Assembly: GCA_900473415.1 (NCBI GenBank)
Contig: UCLR01000045.1
Span: 144,280-208,279 of the forward strand
DNA length: 64,000 nucleotides
Origin: Hyphomicrobiales bacterium
GTDB taxonomy: Bacteria; Pseudomonadota; Alphaproteobacteria; Rhizobiales; Beijerinckiaceae
Direction of reading: 5' to 3'
Part shown: positions 10,667 to 18,345 of the stretch, in pieces
Position numbering within the stretch: position 1 is the stretch's first letter
How the letters are laid out: the number at the start of each line of letters is the position of its first letter
Program-made: the position numbers and the translations under genes
The notes under the pieces: model-generated
Told to the model about the DNA's origin: nothing
The model's input: only the letters and a program-made list of their open reading frames with translations
The model's database searches: none

Positions 10667-10807
10667 CCGTGGTCCGCTTGCGCAATCCGGCTATCGAGAC
10701 TTTTCGCTACGCGACGCCCCCGCCCGCAGCTTGCTGACATCGCCGACTAAAGTTCGGCCCGACCTGCTGCTATCCTGAGCGTGAAGCGGCATGGGAGCGC
10801 GGACATC

Positions 10808-11257
10808 GTGACGGAACTCGAACTGCTCCTTCGGCTGGTGGCCGGCCTGGTCACCGGTGTCGCGATCGGCTGGCAGCGGACGCTCCGGCACAAGAGTGCC
10901 GGCATCCGCACCTTCGGGCTCGTCGGTCTCGGGACCGCGGCTGCCGCGACCCTGTTCGACGAGACGATGCACCCCGATGCCGCGAGCCGCGTCGTGCAGG
11001 GTGTGCTGACCGGGATTGGCTTTCTCGGGGCCGGGCTGATCGTACGGCGCCAGGACGAGACGATGCCGCACGGGCTGACCACCGCCGCAGCGGTCTGGGT
11101 CACGGCCGCGCTTGGCTGCGCCGCCGGCCTCGGCCACTGGCTCATCACCACGGCCGCGACGGTTCTCGCGCTCCTCCTGCTGGTGCTCGACCATTCGATC
11201 GAGCATTGGGCGCGGGACCACGCCAAGCCGCCGCCGGAAAGTGGTGGCGAGGTCTAG
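10808..11257 (+). CDS. MgtC/SapB family inner-membrane protein
   Basis: The product of about 149 residues starts (M)TELELLLRLVAGLVTGVAIGWQR, the conserved opening of MgtC/SapB proteins, followed by the GIRTFGLVGLG and GVLTGIGFLGAGLI segments typical of the MgtC membrane domain. It lacks the C-terminal ACT-like domain of full-length MgtC. MgtC proteins modulate Mg2+ homeostasis or F-ATPase; this short form is a general family member. GTG 10808 is preferred because it gives the family N-terminus and has GGAG 10 bases upstream; ATG 10781 in the same frame is the alternative. Confidence 0.85.
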   Translation: MTELELLLRLVAGLVTGVAIGWQRTLRHKSAGIRTFGLVGLGTAAAATLFDETMHPDAASRVVQGVLTGIGFLGAGLIVRRQDETMPHGLTTAAAVWVTAALGCAAGLGHWLITTAATVLALLLLVLDHSIEHWARDHAKPPPESGGEV

Positions 11258-11319
11258 CCTGCGTCCGGCCAAGAACTTTCGCGGCGAAGGGGCGTTGCCT
11301 CCTGATGACGGAGGCTTTC

Positions 11320-11574
11320 ATGACCATCCAGAGTTCCGCGGCGGCCGGCCCCGGCAATACGCCGGCGATCCCGAATCCGCCGCCGGAAGCGCCGCCTTTG
11401 ACCCCGGGTGAGGTGCCGCCGGCGCCACCGGTCGAATCACCGCCTGACGAAGAGCCGGTCGGCGTGCCGCCCGATCCGCCGCCGGAGCTGCCGCCGAACG
11501 CCCCGCCCGAGGCGCCGCCGGCAACACCGATCGACCTGCCGCCGGGACGCGATCCGCGCCAGCCGCAGGAGTGA
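11320..11574 (+). CDS. Proline-rich small protein
   Basis: This 84-residue protein is dominated by PP-containing units (PPEAPPLTPGEVPPAPP and PPELPPNAPPEAPPA). ATG 11320 has a perfect GGAGG five bases upstream, better than the in-frame ATG at 11305. No signal peptide or domain is seen; it is probably disordered. Codon use is like its neighbours, so it is probably a real gene, but the function is unknown. Polyproline runs of this kind require EF-P for efficient translation. Confidence 0.7.
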   Translation: MTIQSSAAAGPGNTPAIPNPPPEAPPLTPGEVPPAPPVESPPDEEPVGVPPDPPPELPPNAPPEAPPATPIDLPPGRDPRQPQE

Positions 11575-11601
11575 GGTATTCCGACTGGCGCGAATTCTTG
11601 T

Positions 11602-11625
11602 CGCCCGGCTGTCTCCAGCCGGGCG
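11602..11625. terminator. Perfect hairpin between convergent genes
   Basis: CGCCCGGCT (11602-11610) and AGCCGGGCG (11617-11625) form a nine-pair stem with a six-base loop between the stops of the proline-rich gene and the M20 peptidase gene. Neither side has a T-run, so this is only a candidate bidirectional terminator. Confidence 0.45.
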
Positions 11626-11634
11626 GAAAGCGTG

Positions 11635-13023
11635 CTAGACCGCCGGGCGGCCCGGCTCGCCGATATCCCAATAGAGTCCGGCCATGGCGGTCAGCGCCTC
11701 GCGGGCGATGAAGGCGGGCAGGTGCTCGTCCGGCGCGTGCTGGGAGCAGCCCGGATAGGAATGCGGCACCCAGATCGTGCGCAGGCCCAGGATGTCGGCG
11801 AAGATGTCGTTGGGCAGCGAGCCGCCGAGATTGGGCAGCAGCGCCGGCTTCTTGCCGGTGCTCTTCTCGATCGAGGCGAGGGTGAACTTCACCCATGCAT
11901 CCTCGGGATCGAGCCGCGTCGCGCCGAAGCGCTCGCTGCCATTGGTCGAGACCTCGATCATTGGGAAGCCGTGGCGGATCAGGTGGCGCTTCAGGGCCGG
12001 GATGACGTCCTGGGCATCGATGCCGACGACGAAGCGCAGCTGGCAGCGCGCCCAGGCGCTCGGCGGCACGGCGTTGACCGGGGTCTCCGGCACGCCCGAC
12101 TTCATCGCCAGCACGTCGAAGGAGCACCAGCCGAAGACCTGCTCGGCCGGCGACAGGCCGGGCTCGCCCCAGTTCGGGTCGATCACCGGGCCGTCCGGGC
12201 CGCCGTCGATGATGCAGTCGGCCACGGCCTCGCGCACGGCGCGCGGCAGCTCCTTCGGCACCCATTCATGGATGCGGATCTGGCCGGTGGGCGAAGCGAT
12301 CGAGGCGATGGCGTGGGCGAGCTGGATCGCCGGATCGGAGAGGATGCCGCCCCAGTTGCCGGAGTGATGGCCGCCCTCTCGCGCGACGATGGAAAGGTCG
12401 AAGGTGATGACGCCGCGAGCGCCCAAGAAGACGGTCGGCCGCTCGGCATTGAGGCGCGGGCCGTCCGAGGCGATCAGGACATCGGCCTTGAACAGCTCCT
12501 TCTGCTCTTCGCAGAGCTCGCGCAGACCGGGCGAACCGGACTCCTCGCCCATCTCGATCAGGTACTTCACATTGAAGCCGAGCTTGCCGCGCGTTTCGAG
12601 CACGGCCTTCAGCGCGTTGATGTTGATGACGTGCTGGCCCTTGTTGTCGACCACGCCGCGCCCGTACCAGCGCCCGTCGCGCTCGGTGAGCTTCCAGGGG
12701 GAGAGCCCCTCGCTCCACTGCGCATCGAGGCCGCGGATGACGTCGCCATGGCCGTAGCCGAAGATAGTCGGCAGGGACGGGTCCTCGATGCGCTGGGCCA
12801 GCAGGAACGGGCCCTTGGCGATCGGATGGTTCAGCGTCTTGCACTCGAAGCCGAGCGACTCCAGCAGCGGGCGCATCTCCTTATCGAGATACTCGGAGAG
12901 GACGGGCGCGCGCTCCGGGTTCTGGCTCTCGGTCGGCATGGCGACGAGGCGGGACAGGTCGCTCTTGAGGCGGCCGGAATCGTAATAGTCTTGGGCGTGC
13001 GCGATCGCCTGGGCGCGGGTCAT
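11635..13023 (-). CDS. M20 family metallopeptidase (ArgE/DapE/CPG2 type)
   Basis: The 462-residue enzyme has the M20 metal and catalytic motifs in order: YGHGDV (first zinc-binding His and catalytic Asp), GRGVVDNKGQ (bridging Asp) and EMGEESGS (catalytic Glu plus ligand Glu), followed by a dimerisation domain. M20 peptidases are cytoplasmic amidohydrolases that remove an acyl or amino-acid group. The start at Met 13021-13023 has GGGAG upstream and fits family length; the frame stays open 66 bases further. The specific substrate is not evident. Confidence 0.92.
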   Translation of the reverse strand: MTRAQAIAHAQDYYDSGRLKSDLSRLVAMPTESQNPERAPVLSEYLDKEMRPLLESLGFECKTLNHPIAKGPFLLAQRIEDPSLPTIFGYGHGDVIRGLDAQWSEGLSPWKLTERDGRWYGRGVVDNKGQHVININALKAVLETRGKLGFNVKYLIEMGEESGSPGLRELCEEQKELFKADVLIASDGPRLNAERPTVFLGARGVITFDLSIVAREGGHHSGNWGGILSDPAIQLAHAIASIASPTGQIRIHEWVPKELPRAVREAVADCIIDGGPDGPVIDPNWGEPGLSPAEQVFGWCSFDVLAMKSGVPETPVNAVPPSAWARCQLRFVVGIDAQDVIPALKRHLIRHGFPMIEVSTNGSERFGATRLDPEDAWVKFTLASIEKSTGKKPALLPNLGGSLPNDIFADILGLRTIWVPHSYPGCSQHAPDEHLPAFIAREALTAMAGLYWDIGEPGRPAV

Positions 13024-13120
13024 ATGTGGTGGTCTCCCGGAATCGAAGGCCGCACAGTGCCGATGGACGCGGCTTACCGCCAGTGCCAAGAGAGCATGGC
13101 AACCTCTCCCCCGGATCGCG

Positions 13121-14524
13121 ATGACGTTTGTTCCCCACCCCCATCAGCTCGTGGCGCGCGACGCGATCCTGTCGGCGCGGGGCAAGGGCGCGGCCGGCTT
13201 CCTGCTCGGTGACCTGACGGGTCTCGGCAAGACGCTCTCGGCCTGGCTCGCGCTTTCGGCGATGCCGGAGCAGGAGGTGCTGGTGATCTGCCCGAAGGGC
13301 GCAATCCCGCAATGGCGGCGCACCATGGCGCTCTCCGGCCTGCCGGCGAAGCGCGTCACGCTGATGAATTTCGAGCGGACGAAATCGCTGCTCGCGCCAC
13401 CGGCCGAGAGCAAGAAGCGTTCGACGCGGGCGAAGAACAACGAGCTCGCGAAGCACGGCATGCCGAAGCGCCTCTGGCCGCTCGTCGTGATCGACGAGGC
13501 GCATCGCATCCGCAACCCCAACTCACAGCAGGGGCTGGTCTGCCGGCAGATGGCGGCGGCGGCCGATTTCACGATCTATATGAGCGCCACCGCCGGCCAG
13601 TCGCCGCATGAGCTGTCCTACCTTGCGCCGCTATTGGCGAAGGCGGCCGGCATGCCGAGCGCCGATCTCGACGGCTTCCGCATGCTGATGAAGCGGCTGA
13701 AGATCGGCCGGGCCAAGGGCCGCTGGAAGAACTGGAGCTGGGAGCCGAATGAGGCCGACCGCAAGGTGATGGCCGATCTGCTCTATCGCGGGGCGAACGC
13801 CATCGGCCTGCGCCGCCGGCCGGAGGAGATCGCCGGCTGGCCGGAGGTGCAGCGCGAGCTCGCGCCGGTCGCGCTCGATGCCGCTTCGCGAAAGCTCTAC
13901 GAGGCGACATGGCGGGAGTTCCGCAAGGAGCTGGGCCTTGCCGGCGGCTCGACGCGCAAGCCTCAGGGCTGGGCGGCTGATCTACGCTTCCGCCAGAAGG
14001 GAAGCCTGCTGCGCATCCCGGGCACCGCCGATTTCTGCGAGGACCTGCTCGGCAATGACGAGCAGGTCGCCATCTCGGTCGCCTTCCTCGAGACCAGTGC
14101 GATGCTGGCCGAGACCCTGCGCGGGCGCGGCTGGCGGGTCGGCGAGATCAATGGCGAGCGTTCCGGCGCGCAGAACGAGGAGACGCGCATCGCCTTCCAG
14201 ACCGGCGGGCTCGATGCGGTGATATTTACCGTCACCGAGTCGATCTCGCTGCATCGTGGCGAAATGGCGGGCGGCGAGCGCGAGCGGGCGCTCGTCATCC
14301 ACGACATGCGCCATAGTGCGATCCAGCTCCAGCAGATCGAGGGCCGCTGCCATCGTGACGGGCAGCACGCGACGATCTTCTACGCTTATGCCGAGGATAC
14401 AGTGGAGGAGGCGATCGCCGGGACGGTGATCCAGCGCATGGCGGCGATGGAAGGCCTCGCGGGCGACGATACGCGGATGCTGGAGGCGATCGCCGGGATC
14501 GTCGAGGCGCGGGCGGCGGCCTAG
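13121..14524 (+). CDS. Stand-alone SNF2-like superfamily 2 helicase/ATPase
   Basis: The 467-residue protein has SF2 motifs in order: motif I DLTGLGKT (residues 31-38, matching the SNF2 form DEMGLGKT), an Ia-like CPKGAIPQW, DEAH (125-128), motif III SAT (155-157) and motif VI QQIEGRCHRDGQ (about 403-414). It is compact: two RecA lobes with no accessory DNA-binding, nuclease or bromo/chromo domain. Motif VI with RCHRDGQ is SNF2-typical. No methylase, nuclease or phage gene is adjacent. It may be a phage-derived or DNA-remodelling enzyme; its role is unknown. It overlaps the convergent 56-residue gene by 4 bases. Confidence 0.85.
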   Translation: MTFVPHPHQLVARDAILSARGKGAAGFLLGDLTGLGKTLSAWLALSAMPEQEVLVICPKGAIPQWRRTMALSGLPAKRVTLMNFERTKSLLAPPAESKKRSTRAKNNELAKHGMPKRLWPLVVIDEAHRIRNPNSQQGLVCRQMAAAADFTIYMSATAGQSPHELSYLAPLLAKAAGMPSADLDGFRMLMKRLKIGRAKGRWKNWSWEPNEADRKVMADLLYRGANAIGLRRRPEEIAGWPEVQRELAPVALDAASRKLYEATWREFRKELGLAGGSTRKPQGWAADLRFRQKGSLLRIPGTADFCEDLLGNDEQVAISVAFLETSAMLAETLRGRGWRVGEINGERSGAQNEETRIAFQTGGLDAVIFTVTESISLHRGEMAGGERERALVIHDMRHSAIQLQQIEGRCHRDGQHATIFYAYAEDTVEEAIAGTVIQRMAAMEGLAGDDTRMLEAIAGIVEARAAA

Positions 14525-14691
14525 GCGCCGCTGCCCGCATTGCTGCGGTTGCCGAGCCCCTTTGCTCCTTCGACGGCGGAACTGGTGAGCTGGGCGATGC
14601 CGTCCCAGGCTTGGCGAGTGTAGGCGCCCTGATGCACCACGGCGTCATAGCCGATGATCAGGACGAGGATGACCAGCAACAGGCGGAACAC
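14521..14691 (-). CDS. Tiny single-pass membrane protein (56 residues)
   Basis: On the minus strand a GTG at 14689-14691 follows a GGGAGAA ribosome-binding site by about seven bases. It opens a 56-residue frame that begins MFRLLLVILVLIIGYDAVVH, one clear membrane segment, followed by a soluble tail with GAYTRQAWDGIAQLTSSAVE and a Gly/Ser-rich end. The stop shares bases with the stop of the convergent helicase gene. The hydrophobic N-terminus and good RBS argue that it is translated. It resembles no family I can name. Confidence 0.62.
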   Translation of the reverse strand: MFRLLLVILVLIIGYDAVVHQGAYTRQAWDGIAQLTSSAVEGAKGLGNRSNAGSGA

Positions 14692-14758
14692 GGGCGGTTT
14701 CTCCCTTGGCTTCCGCTGTTCAACGTGGCGGAAGGAGGGGAGGTTCCGGCAGGGCGCG

Positions 14759-14851
14759 CCATTCTCGGGCGAAGCGAGGCTTCGACCCGAGAATCTCAGG
14801 ACCAGAGGGAGCTGGTTTCCGAGATGCTCGGGTCAAGCGCGAGCACGACGG
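14759..14851 (+). repeat. Interspersed repeat, TTCTCGGG/GGTTTCCGAGATGC family, copy 1
   Basis: It starts CATTCTCGGGC, contains CAGGACCAG and CTGGTTTCCGAGATGCTC, then GGGTCAAGCGCGAGCA. Copies with the same order of blocks lie at 26741-26818 and 34624-34718, all in the same orientation. The internal CTCGGG/CCCGAG pairs can fold into two small hairpins. Confidence 0.8.
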
Positions 14852-14861
14852 GGGTGCAATC

Positions 14862-16280
14862 CTAAGCCAGCAGGTCCTTCATCCTCAGCAGCGTGATCCG
14901 CTCCACCTGCGCCAGCGCGGTGGCGAATTCTTGCTCGGGCGTGTTCTTCAGCCGCTCCTCGAAGGCCGCGAGGATCTGCGCCTTGCTTGCTCCCTTCACC
15001 GCCATGATGAAGGGAATGCCAAAGCGCATGCGGTAGCTCTCGTTCAGTGCGGTGAAGCGGACGCGCTCGTCGCTGCTCAGCCGGTCGAGCCCGGCGGAGG
15101 CCTGCTCATGCGTCGATTCCTCGGTCATCTCGCCGGCGGCAGCGAGCTTGCCCGCGAGGTCAGGGTGGCCGAGCAGGAAGGCCTTCTGCTTCTCCGGTCC
15201 GGCGCCGCGCACCACCGCGAACATCGCCGCATGCAGTCCTTCGGCCGTGTCCTGAGCCGCGCCGATGCCGACATCGTACGCGGCTTCCGCGATCCAGGCA
15301 GCGTGCTCGAAAACGCGGCCATAGACCTCGACGAACAGCGCCTTGGGCAGCTTCGAGGGCACATAGCCTCCGGCCGGCGGGTGAGCCTTGACCCAATGGC
15401 GGGCAATGTCGAGCCGCGTCGCGACCCAGACCTTCTCATGGCTCTTCACATAGTCGAGGAAGCGGGCGAGCGCGGCGGCGCGGCCGGGCCGTCCGACGAG
15501 GCGGCAGTGCAGCCCGATCGACATCATCTTCGGCGCTGTCTTACCCTCGGCATAGAGCGTGTCGAAGCTGTCCTTCAGATAGGCGAAGAACTGGTCGCCG
15601 CTGTTGAAGCCCTGCGGCGTGGCGAAGCGCATGTCGTTGGCGTCGAGCGTATAGGGCACGGCGAGCTGCGGCCCCCTCGGCCCGGAGAGCCAGTAGGGCA
15701 GTTCGTCGGCATAGACGTCCGCCGTGTAGAGGAAGCCGCCTTCCTCCATCGTCAGCGGAATCGTGTTCTCCGACGTGCGGCCCTGGTAGCAGCCGAGAGG
15801 GCGCTCGCCGGCAAGCTCGGTCTGGATGCGGATCGCCTCCAGAATGTCGGCGCGCTCGCGCTCCTTCGGTGCGTCGCGATAGTCGATCCACTTCAGTCCG
15901 TGGGTGGCGATCTCCCAACCCGCCTCCTGCATCGAGCCGACGATCTCGGGATAGCGCGCCAGTGCGCTCGCCACGGCGAAGACCGTCACCGGCAGATTGC
16001 GCTCGGTGAACATCCTCCAGAGCCGCCAGTAACCGGAGCGGGAGCCGTATTCGTAGATCGACTCCATGTTCATGTGGCGCTGGCCGGGCCAGGGCGCCGC
16101 GCCGACGATCTCCGAGAGGAAGGCCTCGGAAGCCGCATCGCCATGCAGGATGTTGTTCTCGCCGCCTTCCTCGTAATTGACCACGAACTGCACGGCGATG
16201 CGGGCCTCGCCCGGCCAGTGCGGATGCGGCGGGGTGCGGCCGTAGCCCTTGAGGTCGCGTGGGTAGGCGGTGTCGGTCAT
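14862..16280 (-). CDS. Bifunctional allantoinase (PuuE) - OHCU decarboxylase (UraD) fusion
   Basis: The first ~305 of 472 residues are a PuuE-type allantoinase of the polysaccharide-deacetylase fold (MNMESIYEYGSRSGYWRL, EIATHGLKWIDY, GRTSENTIPL). The last ~165 residues are an OHCU decarboxylase domain (GHPDLAGK, then LNESYRMRFGIPFIMAVKG). UraD converts OHCU to S-allantoin and PuuE hydrolyses allantoin to allantoate, so the fusion joins consecutive steps of urate breakdown. Such fusions occur in Hyphomicrobiales. It lies 69 bases downstream of uraH on the same strand, and puuD is divergent from uraH, making a urate cluster. Confidence 0.93.
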   Translation of the reverse strand: MTDTAYPRDLKGYGRTPPHPHWPGEARIAVQFVVNYEEGGENNILHGDAASEAFLSEIVGAAPWPGQRHMNMESIYEYGSRSGYWRLWRMFTERNLPVTVFAVASALARYPEIVGSMQEAGWEIATHGLKWIDYRDAPKERERADILEAIRIQTELAGERPLGCYQGRTSENTIPLTMEEGGFLYTADVYADELPYWLSGPRGPQLAVPYTLDANDMRFATPQGFNSGDQFFAYLKDSFDTLYAEGKTAPKMMSIGLHCRLVGRPGRAAALARFLDYVKSHEKVWVATRLDIARHWVKAHPPAGGYVPSKLPKALFVEVYGRVFEHAAWIAEAAYDVGIGAAQDTAEGLHAAMFAVVRGAGPEKQKAFLLGHPDLAGKLAAAGEMTEESTHEQASAGLDRLSSDERVRFTALNESYRMRFGIPFIMAVKGASKAQILAAFEERLKNTPEQEFATALAQVERITLLRMKDLLA

Positions 16281-16349
16281 GGAAAAGGTGCTCGCGAAGT
16301 GATTCAGCGGTGATGCTAGCTGGCTTCGATGCCGGATGTCTCGGCCGGC

Positions 16350-16703
16350 TCAGCTGCCGCGGTAGGTCGTGTAGCCATAGGGCGAGGCGAGGAGGGGGAC
16401 GTGGTAGTGCCGCGTCACTTCCGAGATGCCGAAGCGCACGGTGACGACGTCGAGGAAGGCCGGCTCCGGCAGCGCGACGCCGCGCTCGCGGAAATAAGGG
16501 CCGATCGCGAAGTCGATTTCGTAGATGCCCGGTCGAGTCGCTTCGGGCGTGAGCAGCGGCGCATCAGTCCGGCCGTCGGCATTCGTGACCGTCTGGACCA
16601 ACGTCTCGGCTCCCTCCGGCCCGATGCGGCGCAGCGAGACCGCGACGCCGGCGGCGGGCCGCCCGCCATGGGTGTCGAGGATATGCGTGGTCAGCCCTGC
16701 CAT
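16350..16703 (-). CDS. uraH: 5-hydroxyisourate hydrolase
   Basis: This 117-residue transthyretin-like enzyme has the N-terminal THILDTHGGRPAAGV motif and ends in the HIU-hydrolase signature YGYTTYRGS. Conserved His (THILD) and Arg (SLRRIG) residues are present. It opens 5-hydroxyisourate to OHCU, the substrate of the adjacent UraD domain. ATG 16701-16703 gives the family N-terminus; 13 upstream codons are also open but non-conserved. Confidence 0.95.
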   Translation of the reverse strand: MAGLTTHILDTHGGRPAAGVAVSLRRIGPEGAETLVQTVTNADGRTDAPLLTPEATRPGIYEIDFAIGPYFRERGVALPEPAFLDVVTVRFGISEVTRHYHVPLLASPYGYTTYRGS

Positions 16704-16837
16704 ATGCGATCGTCCCGTCCCGTTGCGTTTACGGACCAGCAACTTGCGTGCCGGTGCGCGGCAACCGTAATTTGCCGCAGGGCGAAATCCAACGGCGCGC
16801 CGCGCCGCCGACGCCCGTCCGAGGACGGTGAACCGCG

Positions 16838-18073
16838 ATGCTCGAAGCCTATCTGATGGAATGGGGCAGCATGATGCTGCGTTGGCTCCATGTCATCACG
16901 GCGATCGCATGGATCGGCTCCTCGTTCTTCTTCATCCATCTCGACGCCTCGCTGAGGCCGGCCGAAGACATCCCGCCCGGCACCGGCGGGCGGGCCTGGC
17001 AGGTGCATGGCGGCGGCTTTTACGAGATGCGCAAATACATGGTCGCGCCGGCCGTGATGCCGGCCGAGCTGACCTGGCACAAATGGCAAAGCTACTGGAC
17101 CTGGATCTCCGGTTTCTTCCTGCTGGTCTGGGTCTATTACGCGCAGTCGGAGCTCTATCTGATCGACCCGGCGGTGATGCAGCTTTCGCCGTTCGCTGCG
17201 GGCGCCATCGGGATCGCGGCGCTGGTCGTCGGCTGGCTGATCTATGACGGGCTATGCAGGTCGCCGCTCGGCAAGAACGATGTGCTGCTCGGCCTCGTTG
17301 GCTTTGGCTATGTCGTCGCGGCCAGCTGGGCTTTCGCCAATGTCTTCTCGGGCCGCGGTGCGCTGATCCATACCGGCGCGCTGATGGCGACGATCATGAC
17401 CGCCAATGTCTTCTTCAACATCATGCCGGGCCAGCGGAAGGTGATCGCGGCGCTCGTCGCGGGCGAGACGCCCGATCCGAAATACGGCAAGGCCGCCAAG
17501 CAGCGCTCGACGCACAACAACTACATCACCCTGCCGGTGCTGTTCCTGATGCTGTCGAACCACTACCCCGTCACCTATGCCAATGCGGCGGTGATCCCGC
17601 TGCTGGTGGCGCTGGTGATCGTGGCGGGCGCGCTGATCCGGCACTTCTACAACATCCGCCACGCCGACCATGCGAAATCGCCCTGGTGGTGCTGGGCGGT
17701 GGCGATCCTGGCGCTGTGGCTCGCGTTCTGGGTGGCGATGTCGTCCTCGCCGGGTGGGCGGGAGGTGCTCGGGCTCAAGCCGCTCGAGACGCCGAAGCGC
17801 TTGCTCATGGCCGGTATCGGGCTGCCACCGCAGGAGGTGTCGGACATCGTGATGGGGCGCTGCGCCATGTGCCATGCGCCCGAGCCCGCCTGGCCGGGCA
17901 TCCAGATCGCGCCGAAGGGCGTGCTGCTGCACGAGCCGGAGGAGATCGCGGCGCATGCGCGCGCCATCCGGGCGCAGGCGGTGATGACCCACGCCATGCC
18001 GCCGAACAACCTGTCGGGCATGACGGTCGAAGAGCGCCGCACGCTCGCGGGGTGGTTGGCGGCTTTGCGCTGA
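16838..18073 (+). CDS. puuD: Urate hydroxylase PuuD (membrane, with cytochrome c domain)
   Basis: The 411-residue protein has an N-terminal membrane domain of several helices (MMLRWLHVITAIAWIGSSFF, then several more to ~residue 300) and a C-terminal cytochrome c domain with CAMCH at residues 342-346. This is the PuuD architecture: it oxidises urate to 5-hydroxyisourate and passes electrons to the respiratory chain, replacing soluble uricase. It is divergent from uraH and the puuE-uraD fusion, which perform the next steps. Confidence 0.93.
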   Translation: MLEAYLMEWGSMMLRWLHVITAIAWIGSSFFFIHLDASLRPAEDIPPGTGGRAWQVHGGGFYEMRKYMVAPAVMPAELTWHKWQSYWTWISGFFLLVWVYYAQSELYLIDPAVMQLSPFAAGAIGIAALVVGWLIYDGLCRSPLGKNDVLLGLVGFGYVVAASWAFANVFSGRGALIHTGALMATIMTANVFFNIMPGQRKVIAALVAGETPDPKYGKAAKQRSTHNNYITLPVLFLMLSNHYPVTYANAAVIPLLVALVIVAGALIRHFYNIRHADHAKSPWWCWAVAILALWLAFWVAMSSSPGGREVLGLKPLETPKRLLMAGIGLPPQEVSDIVMGRCAMCHAPEPAWPGIQIAPKGVLLHEPEEIAAHARAIRAQAVMTHAMPPNNLSGMTVEERRTLAGWLAALR

Positions 18074-18099
18074 GCGATCGGAATCTCTCGGAACCACGC

Positions 18100-18143
18100 G
18101 TCATCCCGGGTCGGCGCCGCTGACGAAGCTTGCCCGGGATGAC
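18100..18143. repeat. Interspersed palindromic repeat (GTCATCCCGG family), short copy
   Basis: GTCATCCCGGG at 18100-18110 and CCCGGGATGAC at 18133-18143 are perfect 11-base inverted arms, 27 bases after puuD. It is related to the longer copy at 8266-8369 and could help end the puuD transcript. Confidence 0.75.
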
Positions 18144-18209
18144 GGCGCTGCTTCTGGAAGCCGGTTTCTCCGTTCCCTTTTCACTTTCGTTCAGCCTGTT
18201 CACCACCCG

Positions 18210-18236
18210 ATCACGCAAGCCTCACGGATGCGTGAT
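18210..18236. promoter_or_regulatory. Dyad upstream of the YfhO-like gene
   Basis: ATCACGCA (18210-18217) and TGCGTGAT (18229-18236) are perfect eight-base inverted arms about 110 bases before the gene start. It could be an operator or a transcript hairpin. No protein is linked to it. Confidence 0.35.
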
Positions 18237-18345
18237 TGCGTTCAGATTCGGTTCAGGTGAGCGCCGCCATTGTCCACCTACTGACGGGCGCGGAAACAGG
18301 TCTCAATCACGAGGCCGCCCGGGCCGAGGGACCGTGGGGGTCCAT

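Noticed and set aside
13121..14691. Helicase plus small membrane protein as a phage-defence system
   Set aside because: No nuclease, toxin, methylase or mobile element is adjacent and neither protein matches a known defence family.
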